Positions 57,892 through 64,000 of a stretch of DNA of 64,000 nucleotides are shown here, one piece after another (position 1 is the first letter of the stretch; the number at the start of each line of letters is the position of its first letter). The DNA lies in assembly GCF_028021195.1 (NCBI RefSeq), contig NZ_CP115668.1, positions 496,001 through 560,000 of the forward strand. The letters are read 5' to 3'. The notes below the pieces were generated by a model. It ran no database searches and was not told the origin of the DNA. It saw nothing but the letters and a program-made list of their open reading frames with translations. The position numbers were made by a program, and so were the translations under genes. This DNA comes from Cutibacterium equinum. GTDB lineage: Bacteria > Actinomycetota > Actinomycetes > Propionibacteriales > Propionibacteriaceae.

Positions 57892-59127
57892 ATGAAGCTC
57901 TTCGGCTCGGGCAAGAAGGCCCCAGACTCGACGCCGGTCCCTCCGCCTGCTGACGGCGAGGGTGAGACGATCGACGCCGCTGTTGCCCAGGGGGTGGCCG
58001 TGCCACCTCCACAACCGGTCACATCGACGGTCACCATCGCCGAAGACGTTCCGGGCGGGCTGCGTACTGCTGCTGGCTGGTGTTGGCGGCTCATCGTCAT
58101 TGCTGCCTTCATCTATGGGCTCTACCAGGTACTTCACGCTGCGTCCGAGGTGTCAGTGCCCGTCGCGGTCGCTCTCATGCTGACGGCGGCCATGTGGCCT
58201 CTGGCGAACTGGTTGTCGCGCCATCACATCCACCGTGGGATCGCTGCGGGAATCTGCTTGTTGTTGCTCATCATCCTGGTCGGCGGGGTGTTCACCCTCG
58301 TCGGCGCCCAAATTGCCATGCAGTGGCGGGAACTGGGCACCCAGTCGGTGGCCAGCTTCAAGCAGGTGCTGGCGTGGTTGGCCGACAGCCCCCTGCACAC
58401 CAACAAGGCCCAGCTCAACGACCTCATGCACAAGGCCGAGGCAGCCATGGCTGGTTCCCAGGGGCGCATCGCCTCGACTGCTGCGGCAGCCGGGACCCAG
58501 ATCGGTCGATTCGCGGCCGGGCTCGTCATGGCCCTCTTCGCCACCTTCTTCTTCGTCTACGAGGGCGACACACTGGCTGAGAGGTCGGCGGTCCTCATCC
58601 CTCGTGAGCACCGCGCCAAGATCCTCGACGCGGCCAAGCGGGGCTGGGTTGCCCTGGTGGCATACGTCCGCGCCGCTGTCATCGTCGCTGCCGTGGACGG
58701 TCTGGGAGCCGGCATCGGCGCAGCCATCATCGGCTCCTCCATGTCGGTGGCCATCGGTGCCCTGACCTTCATCCTCGCCTTCGTCCCGATCGTCGGGGCA
58801 CTGACGGCAGGCATCGTCGCGGTGGGTGTGGTGCTGATAACTCTCGGGTTCGGCAAGGCCGTCATCATGCTCATCGTCTTCGTCGCCGTCATGCAGATCG
58901 AAGGACACGTCCTGCAGCCCTTCCTGCTAGGTAAGGCCGTCTCGATTCACCCGCTCATCGTGCTGGTCGGTATCGCTGTCGGCGCCATCATCTCCGGAAT
59001 CGTGGGGGCCCTGTTCGCCATTCCGCTCGTGGCCTTCGGTGTCGCCTTCATCAAGGCTTTGAACCCGGAGACCCCGCCAGATGAGGTCCCGCCCGCCGAG
59101 GACGACCTCGCTGCCGAACACGCGTGA
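57892..59127 (+). CDS. AI-2E family (PerM/UPF0118) transporter
   Basis: 411 aa. After a 55-residue cytoplasmic N-terminus come about eight hydrophobic segments in the AI-2E/PerM pattern, with the central amphipathic region (ELGTQSVASFKQVLAWLADSP) and the GxxxP-type VPIVGALTAGI and VLQPFLLGKAVSIHPLIVLVGIAVG. Members export small molecules or sodium/protons; substrate unknown. GGAAGGA lies before ATG 57892. Confidence 0.9.
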   Translation: MKLFGSGKKAPDSTPVPPPADGEGETIDAAVAQGVAVPPPQPVTSTVTIAEDVPGGLRTAAGWCWRLIVIAAFIYGLYQVLHAASEVSVPVAVALMLTAAMWPLANWLSRHHIHRGIAAGICLLLLIILVGGVFTLVGAQIAMQWRELGTQSVASFKQVLAWLADSPLHTNKAQLNDLMHKAEAAMAGSQGRIASTAAAAGTQIGRFAAGLVMALFATFFFVYEGDTLAERSAVLIPREHRAKILDAAKRGWVALVAYVRAAVIVAAVDGLGAGIGAAIIGSSMSVAIGALTFILAFVPIVGALTAGIVAVGVVLITLGFGKAVIMLIVFVAVMQIEGHVLQPFLLGKAVSIHPLIVLVGIAVGAIISGIVGALFAIPLVAFGVAFIKALNPETPPDEVPPAEDDLAAEHA

Positions 59128-59141
59128 ATTGGGCTCGCCCG

Positions 59142-59147
59142 TACAGT
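59142..59147 (+). promoter_or_regulatory. -10 box before the SHOCT-like gene, leaderless
   Basis: TACAGT seven bases before ATG 59155. Confidence 0.35.
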
Positions 59148-59154
59148 TGGTGTC

Positions 59155-60138
59155 ATGAGCGCTGATATCACCGCCATCCTCGAGGACCTTGCAGCCGGGA
59201 GGATTGACGCCGCCGAGGCCAACCGCCGTATCGCTGCTGCTGGGCAGGAGCAGCCCCCGTCCGGGAGTACGAGCGGACCCGGTGAAGGTGCCGGTCCTCG
59301 CCGTGGGGCATCCGAGGAGGAGACCTCCGGGGCCGACAAGGGCCCGCTGGGTGGCTTCACCATTCCCCCGGAGGCCAAGGAGGGACTCCGGTCGGCCTGG
59401 CGTGTGGTCTCCGGGGTGGCGGGGAGCGTCGGTGAGACAGTGGCATCGACGATGTCGCCCGGGCCACGTCGCGCCAGCGGGCAGAGCGAACCAGACAAGA
59501 CCGTTGATGCCGCCTCCGACCTGGACCGCGTTCGTCTGACCTGCACCGGACGTCGCATCCGCGTTATCGCAGACCGCGCGATTTCCGGCCTGCAGATCGA
59601 GGGCAAACACACGCGCAGGCGTATCGGACGAGTCGTCGAGGTCAGTATCGACGGCCACATCGCTCCCGATCTGGGAGTCCTCAAGCGATTCCGTCTGCCG
59701 GCAGACATGGACGGGATCAAGGATCTTGGTCTGGGCCGGGAGGTGACCGTGCGGGTGCACCCCGATTTGCCACTGGACATCGAGCTGTCAGGTGGTTCGC
59801 TGCACACCACTGGTGTGGCACACCTCGGTCGAGTCCGCGTCACCGCTGGGGTCGCCCAGATCGATGGCGTTCATCAGCTGGAGGACGGTCTGTTCCAGGC
59901 CGGAAATGGCACCATCACCGGATGCATCGACACCGGTCGCTCCCAGATTCGCGTCGAGTCGGGGAATGTGCTGGTCAAGCTGCTCGGAGGGTCCAACGTC
60001 GCGGTTCGCGGCAAGGCTCAGACCGGCATGATCTCCTGGCCTGAGGGTGGAGACGTCGACGAGTACGTCATGGGCAACGGAGCTGCTCGTCTCGATCTGA
60101 CCTGCCTGGTCGGTCGGATCGCAGTCCGCGCGATGTGA
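59155..60138 (+). CDS. Protein with SHOCT-like N-terminus and beta-repeat domain, function unknown
   Basis: 327 aa. Residues 5-30 (ITAILEDLAAGRIDAAEANRRI) resemble the short SHOCT/YvlB-type oligomerisation helix. A disordered Gly/Ser/Pro linker follows to about residue 60. From residue 120 there are regular short beta strands (VRLTCTGRRIRVIADRAISGLQIEG and onwards), as in DUF4097-like beta-solenoids. No signal peptide or membrane segment. ATG 59155 follows TACAGT by seven bases. I cannot name a function; envelope-stress related proteins share this architecture. Confidence 0.7.
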   Translation: MSADITAILEDLAAGRIDAAEANRRIAAAGQEQPPSGSTSGPGEGAGPRRGASEEETSGADKGPLGGFTIPPEAKEGLRSAWRVVSGVAGSVGETVASTMSPGPRRASGQSEPDKTVDAASDLDRVRLTCTGRRIRVIADRAISGLQIEGKHTRRRIGRVVEVSIDGHIAPDLGVLKRFRLPADMDGIKDLGLGREVTVRVHPDLPLDIELSGGSLHTTGVAHLGRVRVTAGVAQIDGVHQLEDGLFQAGNGTITGCIDTGRSQIRVESGNVLVKLLGGSNVAVRGKAQTGMISWPEGGDVDEYVMGNGAARLDLTCLVGRIAVRAM

Positions 60139-60154
60139 GCGCTCACCACAAACA

Positions 60155-60192
60155 TCATGAGGGCGGGGTGCGTTGGCACCTCGCCCTCATGA
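60155..60192. terminator. Bidirectional terminator before greA
   Basis: 11-bp outer stem TCATGAGGGCG (60155-60165) with 60182-60192 and an inner GGTGC/GCACC stem; loop GTTG. Confidence 0.85.
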
Positions 60193-60208
60193 CATCTGTG
60201 ACAGCTCG

Positions 60209-60715
60209 TCACTCCTCGAACGGCTCGACATCAAGGATCGTCACCTTGATCGTCTTGCCATTGGGAGCCTTGTACTCGGTCGATTCTCCCTTGGAATGGC
60301 CCAGAACGGCACCGCCAAGGGGGGACTGCGGGGAGTAGACGGAGATGTCGACGGAATCGTCGAGCTCCATCACCTGTCGGGACCCCAGCAGGAAGGTGTC
60401 AGTGTCGGACTCGTCGTCGAAGTAGCAGACGGTCACCTTGGAACCGGGCACGACTTCGTCCGGGGAGGACGGGGCTTCGCCCACCTCAGCGTTACGCAGC
60501 ATCTGCTCCAACTGACGGATGCGGGCCTCGGCCTGCCCCTGCTCCTCGCGGGCAGCGTGGTAGCCGCCGTTCTCGGAAAGGTCGCCCTCGGAACGAGCAT
60601 CGGCAATCTTGTTGGAAATGATGGTGCGGCCTTCGCCCTTGAGGTACTCGAGCTCTTGAGTGAGCTTGTCGAAGGCCTCTTGGGTCAGCCACACAGTATC
60701 TTGGGAGTCAGGCAT
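60209..60715 (-). CDS. greA: Transcription elongation factor GreA
   Basis: 168 aa. Stimulates transcript cleavage by backtracked RNA polymerase. GDLSENGGYHAAREEQG at the coiled-coil tip carries the catalytic acids; the C-terminal domain GSKVTVCYFDDE, SPQSPLGGAVLGHSKGE is typical. ATG 60715 follows TAGGAT by six bases, so leaderless. greA-DUF4307 order matches Rv1080c-Rv1081c. Confidence 0.95.
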   Translation of the reverse strand: MPDSQDTVWLTQEAFDKLTQELEYLKGEGRTIISNKIADARSEGDLSENGGYHAAREEQGQAEARIRQLEQMLRNAEVGEAPSSPDEVVPGSKVTVCYFDDESDTDTFLLGSRQVMELDDSVDISVYSPQSPLGGAVLGHSKGESTEYKAPNGKTIKVTILDVEPFEE

Positions 60716-60721
60716 TTACCT

Positions 60722-60727
60722 ATCCTA
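60722..60727 (-). promoter_or_regulatory. -10 box of greA, leaderless
   Basis: TAGGAT on the minus strand, six bases before ATG 60715. Confidence 0.45.
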
Positions 60728-60736
60728 CCGCGTGTG

Positions 60737-61174
60737 TCACCTGATGGGCCCGCACTCGGCCAGCTCAGCGGTGACAGCGCGCGAGAAAGTCTTGACGCTG
60801 GCGTGGATCGTCTCGTCCTTCGATGAGCTCGCCGGGAACCTCACCGTCGTCTCCCCGACGCGCACATGGTCAGCACCGGTGGCGACCAGGACGCAGGAGC
60901 CCTCGACGGAGGGGTCGGGACGGTGCAGGTTGATGGTGACGTCGACGCGGGTGTCGGACACCGCCTGGTATCCGTGCAAACTTGCCCGGACCGGCTGATC
61001 AGCGTGATGAAGCCCCGCCCACACCGTCCACCCGATGAGGATGACGGCCAGCACCAGGATGAGAACCACCCACGGGGTTCGATTCTGCTTGGGGTAGCGG
61101 TTGGCGATGCGTTCGCGGTCCTCGTCGGTGAGGGGCTGATCCTCGCTGTTGATTGGGGTTGGCACGTGGCCCAT
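60737..61174 (-). CDS. DUF4307 membrane protein
   Basis: 145 aa. Cytoplasmic ERIANRYPKQNR, one membrane helix (34-54), then an extracytoplasmic beta-rich domain. This is the DUF4307 family, found next to greA and mca in actinobacteria. Function unknown. Confidence 0.88.
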   Translation of the reverse strand: MGHVPTPINSEDQPLTDEDRERIANRYPKQNRTPWVVLILVLAVILIGWTVWAGLHHADQPVRASLHGYQAVSDTRVDVTINLHRPDPSVEGSCVLVATGADHVRVGETTVRFPASSSKDETIHASVKTFSRAVTAELAECGPIR

Positions 61175-61188
61175 TGTGCCGCAGGGCG

Positions 61189-61194
61189 TAGGCT
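61189..61194 (+). promoter_or_regulatory. -10 box of the small membrane protein gene, leaderless
   Basis: TAGGCT six bases before ATG 61201. Confidence 0.45.
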
Positions 61195-61200
61195 GTCACC

Positions 61201-61410
61201 ATGACAGTTCTTGCAGCCCAGCTCGTGAGTACCGGACTCGCCAACTTCTTGTGCTGCTTGGCCCTGGCTGTTTTCGGTGTCGTGGCGTGGATCAGTATTC
61301 GTCGCAACATCCGAGGCATCGACTTCGACGAGGTGCCTTGCGGGCCTGCCCTCAAGGAGGTCCATCACGAGGATGCCAAGGGGTCCCCGACCGATTCAGC
61401 CACGCACTGA
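61201..61410 (+). CDS. Small membrane protein (Rv1083-like position)
   Basis: 69 aa with one helix (about 8-31) and a short charged tail. It occupies the place of Rv1083, but the mca gene normally between DUF4307 and it is absent. No family recognised with certainty. Confidence 0.65.
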   Translation: MTVLAAQLVSTGLANFLCCLALAVFGVVAWISIRRNIRGIDFDEVPCGPALKEVHHEDAKGSPTDSATH

Positions 61411-61454
61411 CGTTTCCTCCGGGGTCCACTTGGCCCACAGCAGGGTTGTGCTCG

Positions 61455-61460
61455 TAGGCT
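61455..61460 (+). promoter_or_regulatory. -10 box of the DUF255 gene, leaderless
   Basis: TAGGCT seven bases before ATG 61468; TTGGCC at 61430-61435 is a possible -35 (19-base spacer). Confidence 0.45.
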
Positions 61461-61467
61461 GACCACC

Positions 61468-63483
61468 ATGCCCAACCACCTTGGTGAGTCCACCAGCCCG
61501 TATCTGCTCCACCACGCCGCGAACCCCGTCGACTGGTTCCCCTGGGGCCAGGAAGCATTCGCCGAAGCACGCCGTCGCGACGTGCCGGTCATGGTCTCGG
61601 TGGGGTACTCGAGCTGCCACTGGTGCCACGTCATGGCATTTGAGTCCTTCTCCGATCCGGATGTGGCTGAGGTCGTCAATGCCAATGTCGTTGCCGTCAA
61701 GGTTGATCGTGAGGAGCGTCCTGAGGTTGACGCCGCACTGATGCAGGTGACCCTGGCGATGACCGGACAGGGTGGCTGGCCCAACACCGTCTTCCTGACC
61801 CCTGACGGCAAGCCTTTCTTCGCCGGCACCTACTTCCCGCCGGTGCGCCGGGGTGCTCAGCCCGCCTTCGTGGAACTCGTCGAGGCTCTCGGCCAGGCGT
61901 GGCGAGAGCGTCGTGACGAGGTGGTGTCCTCGGCGCAGGCCATCGTCGACCATCTGCGCCCTGTCGAGAAGGCCTCCCAGACCCCACGCCCCAGCGCCGG
62001 GGAGCTCATTGACGCCGTCGGAACCGACTACGACATCGTGCACGGCGGGTTCGGGGGACCGACGAAATTCCCGAACGCCACCTTGTTGGACGCCTTGCTG
62101 GTCAAGGGTGACCCGACCAGCCTCGACATGGCTCAGAACACCTGTGAGCATCTGGTCCGTGGTGGCATCTTCGACCAGGTCGGGGGCGGTTTCCACCGTT
62201 ACTCCACGGATTCCCAGTGGGTTGTGCCCCATTACGAGAAGATGCTCTACGACAACGCGCTGCTGTTGGGAACCATGGCCCGCTGTTGGCGTCGTACCGC
62301 CGATCATGACCCGGATCGACGCGCTCTGTACTCCCACGCCGCCCGTCGCACGGTGTCCTGGCTGGGCAGGGAGATGCGCCTGCCGAACGGCCTGTACGCC
62401 GCTGGGCTCGACGCCGATTCCGACGACGCGGCGGGTCACACGCGCGAGGGCATCTACTACCTGTGGAATCAGGACCTCATCACCGACGCCCTGGGACCCG
62501 AGGAGGCCGAGTGGTTGCGTCCGCTGGTGCACCTGGAGCCCTTTGACGAGAACGGTTTGGGCACCCTGCAACTGCGCGGACGGGTCGAGTGGGAGCGCAT
62601 CAACGCCGACATGGACACCCTGCTGGAGGCTCGTGAACGTCGCAGCGCCCCGGCACGCGACGAGAAGGCCATCACCGCATGGAATGCCATGCTCATTGAC
62701 GGTCTCGTCGAGGCCGGGATGATTCTGCGCGAATGGGCCTGGGTGCGGCAGGCTCGCGATCTGGCGGAGGCGCTGTGGTCGGCCCATTGGAATGACGGCG
62801 ACCTGTTACGCACCTCCTTCCACGATCGTCCGGGAGCCCCGGCTGTCTGCGAGGATCACGCATGGTTGGCTCTGTCCTTCGCAGGTCTGGCCGGTGCGAC
62901 GGGGGAGTCAGTGTGGCTTGAGCGCGCCGTCGAGGTCCTCGAGAAGGCCGTGATGCGCTTTGGTGCTCCCGATGGCAGCTTCCTGGATGCCGAGGGGTCG
63001 GACTTGCTGACGGTGACGGCTCACACCCTGACTGACGATGCGTGCCCCAGCGCGACAGCCGTCATGGTGATGGCGCTTCGCCGGGTGGGTCTCATGGCCG
63101 AGCGTGACGACTTCATCAGCCGTGCCGACGAGGCCTCCGCAGCCTTGCTGCCGGTGGTGGCGTCGACTCCACGGTTCGCAGGGTGGGCGCTGGCCGACTT
63201 CCTTGTTGCCGATGAGTCCCGTCGTGGTCTCAAGCCGGCGGGTGTCGTCATCGCTGACACCCAGGAGGAGCCCACGGATCTGGCCGCAGCAGCCTGGCGC
63301 ATGGCCCCGGCAGGATCGGCGATCATGCGTCGCGTCGGGGAGGGATCCGGGTTTGGTACGTGGTTCGAGGATCGAGCCCCACGTGACGGCCAGCCGACGT
63401 GTTGGGTGTGCCGTGGCACGGTGTGCTTCGAGCCGGTGACCGATTACCTGGAGCTCAAGGACCCGCTCTGGCGGCGAGCGTGA
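61468..63483 (+). CDS. DUF255/YyaL (Spermatogenesis-associated protein 20-like) protein
   Basis: 671 aa. The N-terminal thioredoxin-like domain begins [21 protein letters not shown] and holds SSCHWCHVM (CxxC) and [24 protein letters not shown]. The remainder is an (alpha/alpha)6 barrel like that of N-acylglucosamine 2-epimerases/glycosidases: [28 protein letters not shown]. Function is not established for the family. It corresponds to Rv1084, with uppS next, as in mycobacteria. Confidence 0.92.
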   Translation: MPNHLGESTSPYLLHHAANPVDWFPWGQEAFAEARRRDVPVMVSVGYSSCHWCHVMAFESFSDPDVAEVVNANVVAVKVDREERPEVDAALMQVTLAMTGQGGWPNTVFLTPDGKPFFAGTYFPPVRRGAQPAFVELVEALGQAWRERRDEVVSSAQAIVDHLRPVEKASQTPRPSAGELIDAVGTDYDIVHGGFGGPTKFPNATLLDALLVKGDPTSLDMAQNTCEHLVRGGIFDQVGGGFHRYSTDSQWVVPHYEKMLYDNALLLGTMARCWRRTADHDPDRRALYSHAARRTVSWLGREMRLPNGLYAAGLDADSDDAAGHTREGIYYLWNQDLITDALGPEEAEWLRPLVHLEPFDENGLGTLQLRGRVEWERINADMDTLLEARERRSAPARDEKAITAWNAMLIDGLVEAGMILREWAWVRQARDLAEALWSAHWNDGDLLRTSFHDRPGAPAVCEDHAWLALSFAGLAGATGESVWLERAVEVLEKAVMRFGAPDGSFLDAEGSDLLTVTAHTLTDDACPSATAVMVMALRRVGLMAERDDFISRADEASAALLPVVASTPRFAGWALADFLVADESRRGLKPAGVVIADTQEEPTDLAAAAWRMAPAGSAIMRRVGEGSGFGTWFEDRAPRDGQPTCWVCRGTVCFEPVTDYLELKDPLWRRA

Positions 63484-63502
63484 CCTCATGGACCCCGGCG
63501 GG

Positions 63503-64000
63503 TCAGCGACCGTAGCGCCGCTCCCGCTGGGTGAAGGAGCGCAGGGCCCGCAGGAAGTCGACTCTTCGGAAGTCAGGCCACAACGCCTCACAGAAGTAGA
63601 ACTCGGAGTGGGCGCTTTGCCACATGAGGAAGCCCGACAGTCGCTGCTCGCCTGAGGTGCGAATGATGAGATCCGGATCGGGCTGGCCGCGGGTGTAGAG
63701 GTGGTCCTCGATGTGGTCGATCTCGAGGGTTTGCGCCAGCTCAGCCAGGCTGGTGCCCTTCTCGGCCTCCTCGGCAAGCAGTGAGCGTACGGCGTCGCGC
63801 AGCTCGTGACGCCCGCCATAGGCCACCGCGACGTTGATGTGCATGCCGACGTGATCGGCCGAGGTGGCACCGGCGCGGCACAGGGACTCGGCCATGTCGA
63901 CGGGGAGCAGATCGAGGTCCCCGACTGCTTGGACCCGCCAACGTGGATTGTGTGCCAAGGAGTCGACGAGGGATTCGATGACCTTGAGTAGCGGCCCGAG
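63503..64000 (-). CDS. uppS: Isoprenyl (undecaprenyl) diphosphate synthase, C-terminal part
   Basis: The frame is open to the window edge at 64000, so the N-terminus with the catalytic DGN motif lies outside. Visible are NVAVAYGGRHELRDAVR, PDPDLIIRTSGEQRLSGFLMWQSAHSEFYF and WPDFRRVDFLRALRSFTQRERRYGR, all cis-prenyltransferase signatures. It makes the polyprenyl carrier for cell-wall and glycoprotein synthesis, the substrate supplier for enzymes like Pmt. Convergent with the DUF255 gene. Confidence 0.93.
   Translation of the reverse strand, partial: LGPLLKVIESLVDSLAHNPRWRVQAVGDLDLLPVDMAESLCRAGATSADHVGMHINVAVAYGGRHELRDAVRSLLAEEAEKGTSLAELAQTLEIDHIEDHLYTRGQPDPDLIIRTSGEQRLSGFLMWQSAHSEFYFCEALWPDFRRVDFLRALRSFTQRERRYGR

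Overview
The window is chromosomal DNA of a high-GC Gram-positive actinobacterium. The 16S rRNA reads as Cutibacterium (formerly cutaneous Propionibacterium). The V1-V2 region looks to me like a relative of C. acnes, possibly C. granulosum, but I cannot fix the species without a search. Codon use, frequent ATGA/GTGA stop-start overlaps, many apparently leaderless starts and actinobacterial gene order all agree with this.

Layout: (1) 1-2044 is the 3' end of a large secreted protein with a Pro/Thr-rich stalk, ending in LPNTG without the usual membrane anchor. (2) 2384-3870 holds a flavin reductase and a VapBC-type toxin-antitoxin pair. (3) 4049-14778 is a defence operon: SNF2-like helicase with a C-terminal DUF3883 domain, DUF1156 DNA methylase, a 39-codon ORF, a HEPN Abi-like protein, and a DUF499 ATPase with its own N-terminal HEPN-like domain. 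Its gene content resembles the helicase-methylase-ATPase ('Hma') systems; the embedded Abi-like gene is the most interesting addition. (4) 14835-19106, minus strand, carries CorA, a uracil/xanthine permease and a protein O-mannosyltransferase. (5) 19167-41283 follows a conserved actinobacterial housekeeping order: rsmI, tatD, rsmA, ispE, MarR, TetR(-), tRNA-Gln, glmU, prs, rplY, pth, PrsW-like protease(-), mfd, an inserted ABC transporter cluster, SurA-like lipoprotein, mazG, lipoprotein, eno, divIC/ftsB, DUF501, ppx and a short tRNA with a UAA anticodon. (6) 41426-44048 has a Bax-inhibitor-1 protein, a NUDIX hydrolase and a lipoprotein. (7) 44221-49916 is one complete rrn operon (16S-23S-5S, no spacer tRNA) behind three tandem promoters, closed by a 25-bp perfect hairpin. 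(8) 49983-64000 is transport, repair and stress metabolism: GNAT, OPT transporter, RarD, aldo/keto reductase, MsrA, a two-subunit NSS amino-acid transporter, Ung, AI-2E family protein, GreA, DUF4307, a small membrane protein, a DUF255 thioredoxin-fold protein, and the 3' part of uppS at the right edge.

Points that stand out: the five-ORF defence locus with two HEPN-type Rx4H motifs; a glmU whose acetyltransferase beta-helix appears to have an internal deletion; a class I tRNA with a UAA anticodon; a 26-codon ORF translationally coupled to an ABC transporter; and a TANNNT box 6-7 bases before the start codon of at least twelve genes, suggesting widespread leaderless transcription. No prophage, transposase or CRISPR array was seen.
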